Origin: Lachnospiraceae bacterium A2
GTDB lineage: Bacteria; Bacillota; Clostridia; Lachnospirales; Lachnospiraceae
Length of the DNA: 64,000 nt
Assembly (NCBI GenBank): GCA_000403315.2
Contig: KE159636.1
Span: forward strand, 1,145,358-1,209,357
Reading direction: 5' to 3'
Shown here: piece by piece, positions 1 to 7,270 of the stretch
How the letters are laid out: each line of letters opens with the position of its first letter
Position numbering within the stretch: position 1 is the first letter of the stretch
Notes under the pieces: generated by a model
Database searches by the model: none
Told to the model about the DNA's origin: nothing
The model's input: the letters and a program-made list of their open reading frames with translations, nothing else
Position numbers and translations under genes: made by a program

Positions 1-33
1 CAACGTGCTCCATTACAATGGAAAAATAATAAA

Positions 34-360
34 ATGGAATTGTATGAAGTGACAGGTTCCATACAAATGTGGATTAGGGCTGTCCGGGAACTGTACCGTG
101 GCGGGATAAATGTGGAATTTCTAATGGAACAGGAAGATTATTTGCGGTACATTATTGAAAGTACGAATTATCTTGCTGAATTAACCGTTGAACCAGAAGG
201 GTTCCATCCGCACCGTTTTGTGCTGTTTGAGGCTTTAGATAAACGAAAAGGCCCACTGCAAAAACCATACTTTTATTTTGACGAAAAAGATAGTTCCATG
301 GAAAACATATTGGAAAATCTCAATAAAGGAATATCATATATGATGGAATCAACAGAGTGA
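34..360 (+). CDS. Unrecognised 108-residue protein, possibly partial
   Basis: I do not recognise this protein. The frame is open back to base 1 of the window, and the ATG at 34 has no good ribosome binding site, so this may be the 3' part of a longer gene beginning outside. It is acidic and has no signal peptide or membrane segment. Its TGA overlaps the GTG of the next reading frame. Standing at the head of a run of small cargo genes of immunity type, it may be an immunity protein; that is inference from position only. Confidence 0.55.
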   Translation: MELYEVTGSIQMWIRAVRELYRGGINVEFLMEQEDYLRYIIESTNYLAELTVEPEGFHPHRFVLFEALDKRKGPLQKPYFYFDEKDSSMENILENLNKGISYMMESTE

Positions 361-1163
361 ATAGGAGGACGTTATTATGGGTGAAAAGCGATATCAGATT
401 TCCCCCCATTGAACTGGTTCAGTGGGCGGAACCTTTATTTGGGGAGGAGGGAGAAGCGGCCAAAGGCTTTTCGGAGGATTTGGTTTCCGCCTATGAGGCC
501 AGTGCGGGGTTCAAGCTTCCAGCGGCTTTACGGGGCTACCTTCTGGCCTGTGGCCGGGCCAGCTTGAATGATATGCTGCACCCTATGCACATTCCGGACA
601 AGGACGCCAAGCCCTTTGGCGGAAACCTGACATTTTCCCATGATTACATTGAGGGAGATATGCTGGGTTTCAGGGAGCACAATGAAACCGGCAGCGAGGA
701 GGAAGAACGGCTGTGGGCGCTGCCCAGGGAACGCTGGGAGGAACGGCTGGACAACTATCTGCTGTTCTGGCACGAGAACCAGGGCTGCTGGTATGCGGGA
801 ATCCGGAAACAGGATCTGGGGCAGCCCGACCCAGTGGTGTATTTCAACGACCAGGATACCATGTACCACTGGGTTCCTTTGGCAGGTTCCGTTTCCTCCT
901 TTGTCCTGTCCATCATCATAGAGGTTTTGGAATGCGAGAGCAATGCAGATGGCTACGGCACAGTAAATCCAGAGTACATACAGGCAATTCTGGATGAGGC
1001 TGGGGTAGACTTCCAGTGCCTGCGGGAGCCCTATCCCTTTCCGGGCGGGCGCTGCTGCCATACCTGCCTGGATATGGAAACCGACACTTTATATGTCTAC
1101 GGAGAAGAGGCGGAAGGCCGCCTCCCATATTTGAAATTATTCAAGCTGGACGAGGAAGAATAA
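357..1163 (+). CDS. SUKH (SMI1/KNR4)-like immunity protein with a 5' frameshift
   Basis: SUKH superfamily proteins neutralise polymorphic or contact-dependent toxins in the cytoplasm. The region at about residues 35-70 (LVSAYEASAGFKLPAALRGY, then a glycine-rich turn and HIPD) fits the SUKH start. The open frame runs from a GTG at 357, but the natural start is probably the ATG at 377, which has AGGAGG at 363-368. That ATG is one frame out: reading from it stops at 410-412, and removing one C from the run of six C near 401-407 joins MGEKRYQIS to PIELVQWAEPLF. So the gene carries a single-base frameshift, real or from sequencing. The rest is intact to the TAA. Confidence 0.6.
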   Translation: MNRRTLLWVKSDIRFPPIELVQWAEPLFGEEGEAAKGFSEDLVSAYEASAGFKLPAALRGYLLACGRASLNDMLHPMHIPDKDAKPFGGNLTFSHDYIEGDMLGFREHNETGSEEEERLWALPRERWEERLDNYLLFWHENQGCWYAGIRKQDLGQPDPVVYFNDQDTMYHWVPLAGSVSSFVLSIIIEVLECESNADGYGTVNPEYIQAILDEAGVDFQCLREPYPFPGGRCCHTCLDMETDTLYVYGEEAEGRLPYLKLFKLDEEE

Positions 1164-1291
1164 GAACGAAGCATATCCCAAAGCAGCGCAGCCGTCCTGT
1201 ATGGGCCATGGCAGTCCCCAAAGCCTTGCCGCAATAAAATATAAGGCAACGGCAAATTGGTATCTGTAAACGGAGAAAGGATAATTGCAAA

Positions 1292-1543
1292 ATGGATATG
1301 GATAATGGCTTACGAAAAAATTTGGATAAATTGCACACGACGGAATTAGGGGCAGAACGCATTAAAAGAAATCTATCTTTAGATACAGATGATGTAGTTG
1401 GCTGGTGTAAAACCAAAATCAATTCTGCAAATACTGTTATTACAAGGAATGGGAAGAATTGGTATGCGAATGCAGGAAACTGTATTATAACTGTAAACGC
1501 TCATAGTTATACAGTTATTACGGCGCATAGGGTAAAGAAATGA
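1292..1543 (+). CDS. DUF3781 family protein
   Basis: Small protein of 83 residues of unknown function. The order KNLDKLHTTELGAERIKRNL, then a VGWCKTKI segment, then NGKNWYANAGNCIITVNAHS is typical of the DUF3781 family of Firmicutes. There is no signal peptide or membrane segment. The ATG follows a GAGAAAGGA ribosome binding site, and the stop overlaps the next open frame by four bases. Family members often lie among small cargo genes, as here. Confidence 0.75.
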   Translation: MDMDNGLRKNLDKLHTTELGAERIKRNLSLDTDDVVGWCKTKINSANTVITRNGKNWYANAGNCIITVNAHSYTVITAHRVKK

Positions 1544-1701
1544 AATATATCATTCATGGCTCAGAGGCAATTCCGGTTTTTGGCAGGAAGTGGAACTTAC
1601 GGATCCGTGCCGTTCATAGTTTGGATTCTTTCGCCAATAACCCGGACAGTATGCCGTCCGGAAGAAGGAATGGCGCTGACAATATCTGCGAGGAGGATAG
1701 A

Positions 1702-2052
1702 ATGGAAAATGAAAAGATATTTGGGATGTATTTTGCAAAGGTTTACCCGATGCTGATAGCAAGAGCAGAAAGAAAAGGCTGCACAAAAGACGAGGTGGAT
1801 GGAATTGCCTCCTGGCTGATTGGGTACAGCAGTGACGCCATCCGCGGCTTCCTGCACAGTGACCTGGTATATGGCGATTTTTTCAGGCAGGCGCCTGCGC
1901 TGAACCCTGGCCGCAGGCTCATCCGGGGGACTGTATGCGGTGTGCGTGTGGAAAACATTGAAGATTCTCTGATGCAGGAGATCAGATATCTTGACAAGTT
2001 AGTGGATGAACTGGCAAAGGATAAAAAAATGGAACAGATTTTAAGGAAATAG
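1702..2052 (+). CDS. DUF2200 family protein
   Basis: Protein of 116 residues, probably full length for DUF2200. The start is the ATG at 1702, placed right after AGGAGG at 1691-1696; the open frame continues upstream to 1540, but that part looks like unrelated debris. Family landmarks are KIFGMYFAKVYPMLIARAER at the start, a WLIGY segment in the middle, and CGVRVENIEDSLMQEIRYLD followed by KLVDELAKDKKMEQILRK at the end. Function unknown; cytoplasmic. The middle (SSDAIRGFLHSDLVYGDFF) looks more divergent than the two ends. Confidence 0.8.
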   Translation: MENEKIFGMYFAKVYPMLIARAERKGCTKDEVDGIASWLIGYSSDAIRGFLHSDLVYGDFFRQAPALNPGRRLIRGTVCGVRVENIEDSLMQEIRYLDKLVDELAKDKKMEQILRK

Positions 2053-2088
2053 CGGCATTGTGATGGCCGTTTCATAAGGAGGGATGAT

Positions 2089-2637
2089 GTGGAACTGAAA
2101 CTTAATGAGGAGATGCTTCAAAATAAAGATATGGATGCTGCCTATGTAGAAGCCCCTCATGATATCAAAGGATTTTTTGGCGGCATTGTTGAGGGTGTTT
2201 TACAGGAAAGGGACGGTGGGAAGGCATCCATGTGGAAATGCCCAGGATGTGGAAGGGTATTTAAGAAAAAAGGGCAGAGCCATTACTGTGGTGAGAAGCC
2301 AAAAACGGTTGATGAATATATCCTGAGCCAGGATGCGGATAAACAGGAAGATCTGCGGTATATCCGCCAGGTCCTGCAAAGGGCGCTGCCTGAAGCGGAA
2401 GAACGTATCTCATGGAGCATGCCGACTTATTGGAAAGAGCATAATATCCTTCATTTTGCCGCTTCAAAGAAACACATTGGGCTTTATCCTGGCCCGGAAG
2501 CCGTCATACATTTTGCGGAAGAACTTCAGGGCTATAAAACGGACAAGGGGACTATCCGTATCCCCTATGGCAAAGTGGATGCTGCATTGGTTGAGAAGAT
2601 TGCAAAGTGGTGCTGGCAGACCGGAAACCATGCGTAG
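2089..2637 (+). CDS. DUF1801 (YdhG-like) protein with zinc ribbon and shortened DUF1905 N-terminus
   Basis: The C-terminal half (about residues 72-180) has the DUF1801 signature: RQVLQRALPEAEERISWSMP, TYWKEHNILHFAA, KHIGLYPGPEAV. It is preceded by a zinc-ribbon-like CPGCGRVFKKKGQSHYCG (about 47-65). Relatives I recall carry a full DUF1905 beta-barrel before the ribbon; here only its first ~30 residues (MELKLNEEMLQNKDMDAAYV) remain, joined to an odd linker, so an internal deletion is likely. Start is a GTG at 2089 after AAGGAGGGA. The biochemical role of the family is not established. Confidence 0.7.
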   Translation: MELKLNEEMLQNKDMDAAYVEAPHDIKGFFGGIVEGVLQERDGGKASMWKCPGCGRVFKKKGQSHYCGEKPKTVDEYILSQDADKQEDLRYIRQVLQRALPEAEERISWSMPTYWKEHNILHFAASKKHIGLYPGPEAVIHFAEELQGYKTDKGTIRIPYGKVDAALVEKIAKWCWQTGNHA

Positions 2638-2838
2638 CTATAAGAAAACGTATGACAGCGGACCCATGAAATGATGTAATAGAATTTGTGCAAACTGCGG
2701 CACAGGAAAAAGGCGGCCTGTGGGCTAGAGGCCGAAAGGCTTTATAAGGCCTGTCCCAGAGATTCAGCGGGCATTTGGGATATTTGCTGAAATATACAAA
2801 AGAATGGATAGGCTGGCAGGGGCCGGCAAACTGCAATG

Positions 2839-2867
2839 CAGCTATTGGGAAACCGATAGCTGTATTT
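2839..2867 (+). terminator. Intrinsic terminator-like hairpin
   Basis: CAGCTATTGG, a GAAA loop and CCGATAGCTG, followed by TATTTTTG. It ends just before the group II intron fragment and follows about 200 bases in which I could not identify a gene. Confidence 0.5.
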
Positions 2868-2869
2868 TT

Positions 2870-3581
2870 GTGGTACGCCTTGCGGCGCACGTTTCTAATG
2901 GGTGAAAGTCCCTAATCCGCCCGGGCAGTGGGAAGGATACAGCCAAGACCAAGGGTGTCCTATTCATAACAAGGATTATGATTAACGCGAGGGGAATCTG
3001 AAGGAAGGTGGAGGCAAATCTCTGGTCTGACGGACAGAAATCACATCAGGCTATAGTTAAGGATAAGGTTGCCATACAAACCAAAGTCCAATAACTACTC
3101 GGAATTAAGTATGGTAAATGTGGCAGATATATGGAGAGAAAGAAACGTGTGGTACCAAGGGAGGTCTCGTCAGCGGATGAAAACAGAATATGAAATCCGT
3201 GAGTAACAACGAATGGCGAGAAGTCAGCAGAGGTCATAGTACCATCGTAGTTGCAAACATGATGGAAAGGACTGAACTTTAGGAGATGTGAGTAAATGAA
3301 TGTAACCAATGACAAATTTAAGGACAGACAACTTCATATTGAGGACTATCTGCAAATGGTATCGACGGAATTGAAAGAGTATGCAGAAGTGTCCGCCTGC
3401 CAGAGGATTGCTGAAAACAACCGCATCATCACAGACTTTCAGACGGACAGGCTGTTGGAGAAGATTTTATAACCGGCTAATCTGAACAATGCATATAAGA
3501 AAGTAAAGTCGAACAAAGGGGCAGGAGGTATTGATGGGATGAACTTCTGCCGTACCTCAGGGATAACCAAAAGCACTTATG
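2870..3581 (+). mobile_element. 3'-truncated group II intron
   Basis: The stretch from about 2870 has the look of a group II intron 5' end: GTGGTACGCC, then ATGGGTGAAAGTCCC, a classic domain I segment, and a long structured untranslated part ending in the start of a reverse transcriptase gene at 3296. The homology stops at about 3581, after only ~95 codons of the reverse transcriptase. The rest of the RT, maturase and endonuclease domains and the catalytic domains V and VI are missing, so the element is dead. The exact 5' boundary is an estimate. Confidence 0.7.
3296..3581 (+). pseudogene. N-terminal remnant of group II intron reverse transcriptase/maturase
   Basis: From the ATG at 3296 the frame reads through QTDRLLEKIL, then a TAA at 3470-3472 where relatives have Glu, then PANLNNAYKKVKSNKGAGGI, the typical LtrA-type start. 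A small deletion with a frameshift follows near 3541; the homology resumes in another frame as DELLPYLRDNQKHL and ends at about 3581. So there is one nonsense codon, one frameshift and a terminal truncation. The first 60 codons are close to an intact relative, which suggests fairly recent decay. Confidence 0.75.
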
Positions 3582-3820
3582 AGAAAGGGGAAATGAATGG
3601 GGAATTTAAAATCTATGAGTTGGGCTGCTTAGCATATGAAGGAGGCGTAAAAAAAGGAAGGTATCATGGGGTGGGGACAGAGTATTATCCGATGTCGGAA
3701 CAAGTGTTTTATGAAGGTGAATGGAAGAATGGCGATTACCATGGGACAGGGACGATGTATCTGGAGAATGGGGAGATTCAATATTCCGGACAGTGGGATT
3801 ATGGGGACTATGCTAATTAA
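3539..3820 (+). CDS. MORN-repeat protein, N-terminus replaced by intron debris
   Basis: From about residue 15 the protein consists of MORN-type repeats: YEGGVKKGRYHGVGTEYY, FYEGEWKNGDYHGTGTMYLE and YSGQWDYGDY. Such repeats are found in bacterial surface, effector and immunity-like proteins. The ATG at 3539 belongs to the reverse transcriptase remnant, and the true N-terminus seems to have been lost at the intron junction near 3581. There is no ribosome binding site at the current start. It probably represents the 3' end of a gene into which the intron region recombined; expression is doubtful. Confidence 0.5.
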   Translation: MNFCRTSGITKSTYEKGEMNGEFKIYELGCLAYEGGVKKGRYHGVGTEYYPMSEQVFYEGEWKNGDYHGTGTMYLENGEIQYSGQWDYGDYAN

Positions 3821-3821
3821 T

Positions 3822-3997
3822 ATACGCAATATGGACGAATTTTTTAAGGCTGCAGGGATGAAACCAATAGGTAAAGCCGTTTATGCAGGCTCAGCTTCTA
3901 AAAAGGGGATTCCAAAGCACATAGCCAGAAAGAGTGGGAGGTGTTTGGAATGAGAATACCGAAAAATAAAATAATTTCATTTGAATCAAAGAGATAA
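3822..3997 (+). pseudogene. Fragment of flavoprotein oxidoreductase plus start of FMN-binding protein
   Basis: Bases 3822-3953 encode NIRNMDEFFKAAGMKPIGKA followed by VYAGSASKKGIPKHIARKS, nearly the same as the C-terminus of the oxidoreductase at 26713-27297. The next frame (3950-3997) begins MRIPKNKIISFESKR and stops, matching the first residues of the FMN-binding protein at 26312-26716. The gene order and overlap of the 26 kb operon are therefore repeated here as a short dead fragment. No start or upstream domain is present. Confidence 0.8.
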
Positions 3998-4000
3998 TAA

Positions 4001-4186
4001 ATGTTAGACAAATCAAAAGTTATAAACAAACCAGAAGAATATACGGAGGTAACGGAAAATTTGGAAGATAATCTTCCTTATGTTCCAATAGGGCGGATGG
4101 ATGGCCGTAAACTGACCGTATGCTGTGGACGTGGCAATTTCACGGTAAATGAATTTTTTGTAAAGGCTATTCCTTCTGGAAAGTGA
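4001..4186 (+). CDS. Small unrecognised protein, 61 residues
   Basis: I do not recognise a family. The protein is soluble. Its last residues, NEFFVKAIPSGK, are repeated as NEFFIKFIPYGK before a stop at 14085-14122, and the downstream promoter is repeated there too. Conservation of the reading frame at both places supports a real gene family of which this is the longer surviving copy. No convincing ribosome binding site precedes the ATG. It may be a fragment. Confidence 0.45.
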   Translation: MLDKSKVINKPEEYTEVTENLEDNLPYVPIGRMDGRKLTVCCGRGNFTVNEFFVKAIPSGK

Positions 4187-4198
4187 TTGCGGTATAAT
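4158..4198 (+). promoter_or_regulatory. Promoter repeated at 14.1 kb
   Basis: The sequence GGAAAGTGATTGCGGTATAA ends in a TATAAT box at 4193-4198, with an ATTCCT stretch upstream in place of a good -35. An almost identical block lies at 14085-14134. It precedes the ribosome binding site (AAAGGAGGAAA) of the gene at 4244 by about 30 bases, so it is probably that gene's promoter. Confidence 0.6.
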
Positions 4199-4243
4199 GG
4201 AACCATCGGCAAACCAAGATTTTTCCAAAGGAGGAAATTACAT

Positions 4244-4804
4244 ATGTCAGGACTGCGCTTTGAGGACATTTTAATAGATGTCGGGACAGATGAATTTGAT
4301 AGGGTGACAGGCTATGTAGAATTCCCTTATTTTCACAAGCAGATTGAGGTGGCTTGTGACGAGGGTGTTACAGCGGAGTACGTTGCCCAGTCCGTTCGGT
4401 GGTTGTCGGAGGTAGATGAAGCTCTGGTAAGGGAAATCTGCCAATACGCTCTGTATTACCTTCAGGATGAGTTAGAATCCACAAGCAAGGGGGAACTGTT
4501 GGACGAAGGTATACAGAACATACAAGAGCCGTTAGAGGTTCTTCGTTATATGGAGTTTGGCAGCTTGGACATCAAGGTTCCCAGGGAGCCGGAAATCCCT
4601 GTACTGAATCTGAGTGGCGGCTGTGACTGGCAGGAGGATGAGGGGCTGCACTGCCTGATAAAAAATGGCCATGTGGTTTACATGGGTTCCTGGAATGATG
4701 AGGATGTGTGGGATGAACGCTTGCTGGACGACGATAACTATTTATTCAATTATGTGCTTTATCCCAAACGTGAGGAGCTGCGGCAAAAAGCTGCGGGCGG
4801 CTGA
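4244..4804 (+). CDS. DUF6985-like protein, candidate immunity protein
   Basis: Protein of 186 residues. The start is the ATG at 4244 behind AAAGGAGGAAA; the open frame extends to a TTG at 4187, but that part contains the promoter. The C-terminal half has LSGGCDWQEDEGLHCLIKNG followed by VVYMGSWND, resembling the GCDWExEHGL core of the DUF6985 family found next to SUKH and other immunity genes. It is acidic and cytoplasmic with no membrane segment. The assignment rests on that one motif and on context. Confidence 0.6.
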   Translation: MSGLRFEDILIDVGTDEFDRVTGYVEFPYFHKQIEVACDEGVTAEYVAQSVRWLSEVDEALVREICQYALYYLQDELESTSKGELLDEGIQNIQEPLEVLRYMEFGSLDIKVPREPEIPVLNLSGGCDWQEDEGLHCLIKNGHVVYMGSWNDEDVWDERLLDDDNYLFNYVLYPKREELRQKAAGG

Positions 4805-4829
4805 AACAGCATCCGCCAAAGAAAATCCC

Positions 4830-5157
4830 CCATTTGGAATTTGCCATGAATTCTCCGGACAGAAAATTTGTGGAATTTATTCTTCTCCGATGAAGGCTAC
4901 CGGAACGCAAAAAGCAACGAACAGGAGGGGGAAATCAGGCAGAATTATTATTTTTTGCCAATCTAAAAGAACATGTAGATGATAATCTGGCTTCTAATGA
5001 AGGCATATGCAAATGGTTAATGCCGTTTACAGCAAAATATGTCATGGAGCACTTTTGCACATATGGACGGTATACGGATAAAATATATGTGGGTATTTCA
5101 GAAATAGAAGGGGTAAAATTCTTTGATTTGCCGTATACAGAAGATAAAAAATTATAA
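4830..5157 (+). pseudogene. Frameshifted remnant, probably another immunity-type gene
   Basis: Coding-like sequence is visible in pieces: FAMNSPDRKFVEFIL, then in another frame FSDEGYRNAKSNEQEG, then ELLFFANLKEHVDDNLASN and ICKWLMPFTAKYVMEHFC, ending at a TAA at 5155. No single frame holds the whole. I do not recognise the family. The neighbours suggest small cargo of the same kind. Confidence 0.45.
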
Positions 5158-5205
5158 TGGTAACAGATTGGAATAAATTAAGAATACAGATGGAGAAATG
5201 GCAAA

Positions 5206-5634
5206 ATGACAGAGGTAAAATTTTATGACAATATGGACGATGAACTGCTAAAATTTGCTGTGATAATAACTAAAGCCTAAAATAAATATGTCTTTTGCAA
5301 ACACAAGGACAGGAACACATGGGAAATTCCTGGAGGTCATCGGGAGCAGGGGGAAAATATTATGGACACGGCAAGAAGATAATTATATGAGGAAACAGGG
5401 GCTTTGGAATTTGATATAGAGCCCGTCTGTGTATATTCTGTTACAGCGCCAGATAATTTTGATGGCAGCGAATCTTTTGGAATGCTATTCTTTGCCGATG
5501 TAAAATGTTTTGAATCAGAGTTACATAGCGAAATTGAAAAAATCGCCATGATGGACGGATTGCCAGAAAGATTGACATATCCCAATATTCAACCCCATTT
5601 GATGGAAAAGGCAAAGAAACAAGGTTATTTATAA
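5206..5634 (+). pseudogene. Nudix hydrolase gene with two nonsense codons
   Basis: Read in one frame from the ATG at 5206, the sequence gives a Nudix hydrolase of about 142 residues with the box GGHREQGENIMDTARR, stop, LYEETGA. TAA codons interrupt it at 5278-5280 and 5380-5382; the second replaces the glutamate of the REL part of the Nudix box, a metal-binding position. The remainder, including the C-terminal PERLTYPNIQPHLMEKAKKQ, is well preserved with no frameshift. The ancestral enzyme would have cleaved nucleoside diphosphate-linked substrates. Confidence 0.8.
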
Positions 5635-5651
5635 AACGGAAGGAATTGCTT

Positions 5652-6452
5652 ATGGGGAAACTAAATGTTGACGGAACAGAAATACAGGTCTTACAAATTG
5701 AAGAGGATGATTACATCTCATTAACTGATATGGTAAGGAAAATTGATAACGGACCTGCCCTGATAGAAAAATGGTTACGAAATAAGAACACAATAGAATT
5801 TCTTGGCATATGGGAAGAAATGTATAATGTGGACTTCAATATTGCCGCCTATGAAGAAATCATGTTGGAGGCGGGGTTAAACCGTTTTATTATGTCGGTT
5901 AAGCAATGGGTATCCCGTACAAATTCAAAGGGGATTGTGGCAAAAGCGGGACGGTATGGCGGTACATGCGCATATAAAGATATTGCGTTTGAGTTTGCAA
6001 GCTGGGTATCTCCGCAATTCAAATTATACCTTATCAAGGAATTTGAGCGGCTAAAGAAAGAAGAACAGGCTTTACTTGGATGGAGTGCTAAGAGGGAATT
6101 GGCAAAAATTAACTACCGGATACATACAGATTCCATTAAGGTTAATCTTATTCCGCCGGAACTTACGCCGCAGCAAACCTCTATTATTTACGCATCTGAA
6201 GCTGATGTGATGAATATGGCATTATTTGGTATGACAGCTAAACAATGGCGGTATAAGAACCCGGATAAAAAAGGCAATATCAGGGATTATGCGAATATAA
6301 ATGAATTGATATGCCTGTCAAATATGGAAAACATCAATGCAGTCCTGATTGAAGATGGGCTGAACCAGAAAGAACGCTTAATAAAACTCAATAAAATTGC
6401 AATACATCAGATGTTAATTTTGGAAGAACAGACTACAAAGATTTTGAAGTGA
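5652..6452 (+). CDS. KilA-N domain protein
   Basis: KilA-N is a DNA-binding domain of phage and mobile-element proteins, often in antirepressor-type regulators. The first ~125 residues carry it: YISLTDMVRKIDNGPALIEK, WLRNKNTIEFLGIWE, then the helix GRYGGTCAYKDIAFEFASWV and SPQFKLYLIKEFERLK. The C-terminal half is helical and lysine-rich, as in full-length relatives (~266 residues). Start is the ATG at 5652 rather than the TTG at 5646, with GGAAGGAATT upstream. A strong palindromic terminator follows immediately. Confidence 0.85.
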   Translation: MGKLNVDGTEIQVLQIEEDDYISLTDMVRKIDNGPALIEKWLRNKNTIEFLGIWEEMYNVDFNIAAYEEIMLEAGLNRFIMSVKQWVSRTNSKGIVAKAGRYGGTCAYKDIAFEFASWVSPQFKLYLIKEFERLKKEEQALLGWSAKRELAKINYRIHTDSIKVNLIPPELTPQQTSIIYASEADVMNMALFGMTAKQWRYKNPDKKGNIRDYANINELICLSNMENINAVLIEDGLNQKERLIKLNKIAIHQMLILEEQTTKILK

Positions 6453-6482
6453 TTTAATTCCCCCGAATTCGGGGGAATTAAA
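6453..6482. terminator. Perfect 30-bp palindrome, bidirectional terminator
   Basis: TTTAATTCCCCC, GAATTC, GGGGGAATTAAA form a perfect dyad between the converging KilA-N gene and the DUF6061-like gene, with T runs on both sides. It fits a shared rho-independent terminator. Confidence 0.85.
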
Positions 6483-6483
6483 A

Positions 6484-6723
6484 TTACCACAGTTCAAGAC
6501 TGTCTTCCGCATCCACCCACATCTGCATATTTCCTTCAAGATACAATCTTGCGTATTCAAGCGGTTCATCTATTGCCAAAGCATTTAAGGCACATTCAGA
6601 GCAGGGAGTAGTTTTCAAATCTTCTTCTGCTTTGTGGCAGTCTATCCGTAAAAAGTAGCCTGCATAGGCATATATGTCAATACTGTTATGGTGGATATTG
6701 TATGTGGCATAAATGATATTCAT
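6484..6723 (-). CDS. DUF6061-like small protein
   Basis: Protein of 79 residues of unknown function, common in Clostridia on mobile elements and, as I recall, classed as DUF6061. Landmarks are YAGYFLRIDCHKAEEDLKTT, PCSECALNALAIDEPLEYA and MWVDAEDSLELW at the C-terminus. Two cysteines spaced CSEC could bind metal. No membrane segment. It is convergent with the KilA-N gene and shares its terminator. Confidence 0.65.
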   Translation of the reverse strand: MNIIYATYNIHHNSIDIYAYAGYFLRIDCHKAEEDLKTTPCSECALNALAIDEPLEYARLYLEGNMQMWVDAEDSLELW

Positions 6724-7025
6724 TTTTTATCTGTCCTCTTTTCATTGTTTTTTTGAAAGCATTTCAATCAGTTCACAATTCCCGTATGTTTTGTATTATA
6801 ATGTCTTATGTGATTCTGTTTCCCTTATTTTTTCCCTTATCAGGGTTCGTAATGCCCTGTGAGAAGATATAACACAAGGGAAACTTTAAGGGAAAGTTCA
6901 CCTGCGATAAACTTAGTGTTTTCAAGGGTTAGCGGAGATTTTAATAAACAAATATAACAGCTAATGTTTCCCTTAAAAATCATCAAATCACAATCGGAAT
7001 AGGGAGGTAAATTTATATTTCTGTC
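6724..7025. repeat. Non-coding stretch with five TTTCCCTTA motifs
   Basis: No gene is visible. The motif TTTCCCTTA occurs at 6818-6827, 6831-6840 and 6966-6976 and in reverse (TAAGGGAAA-like) at 6876-6884 and 6886-6896. The pattern of short repeats in both orientations resembles protein-binding iterons of a mobile element; that is inference. Confidence 0.4.
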
Positions 7026-7184
7026 ATGGAGAGCATGAAAAAAACGAGAATGGAGATTAATGGCGTCAAAGGGTATTTTAACGACATGAGGATAGACAGG
7101 AATACAGTGCCAGAAGCGTTCCGTTTTTGGGAACTGGCAGACGGGGATAGTGACAGGATGCCCTGCCTATTGACAGCAGAATAA
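7026..7184 (+). pseudogene. LPD28-domain remnant of a conjugative element
   Basis: The 52-codon frame reads MKKTRMEINGVKGYFNDMRI, DRNTVPEAFRFWELADGDSD, then RMPCLLTAE and a stop. This is the start of the LPD28-type polyvalent protein-associated domain, which normally continues with a second half of about 60 residues that is missing here. A GGGAGG lies about 20 bases upstream. It marks former conjugative element DNA. Confidence 0.6.
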
Positions 7185-7196
7185 GTAAAAGAAAAA

Positions 7197-7221
7197 CCAG
7201 AGATCAATCTCTGGCTCTTTT
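7197..7221. terminator. Bidirectional terminator hairpin
   Basis: CCAGAGAT, CA, ATCTCTGG with A-rich sequence on the left and CTCTTTT on the right. It lies downstream of both the LPD28 remnant and the histidine kinase gene that runs on the opposite strand. Confidence 0.7.
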
Positions 7222-7270
7222 ACCGTATAAATCGTTTCATTAGATTTTTCTAAGTTTTTTATCAATCAGG

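Noticed and set aside
528..1061. 177-codon open frame on the minus strand across the SUKH-like gene
   Set aside because: It is antisense to a clearly coding frame and shows no family signature or ribosome binding site.
2638..2838. Plus-strand coding-like stretch (EIQRAFGIFAEIYKRMDRLA) before the intron
   Set aside because: No start codon, ribosome binding site or recognised family; it ends in a terminator-like hairpin. Left unassigned.
3296..5634. Possible stop-codon reassignment (TAA read as Glu)
   Set aside because: All intact genes of the window end normally at TAA or other stops, and only decayed genes show internal TAA.
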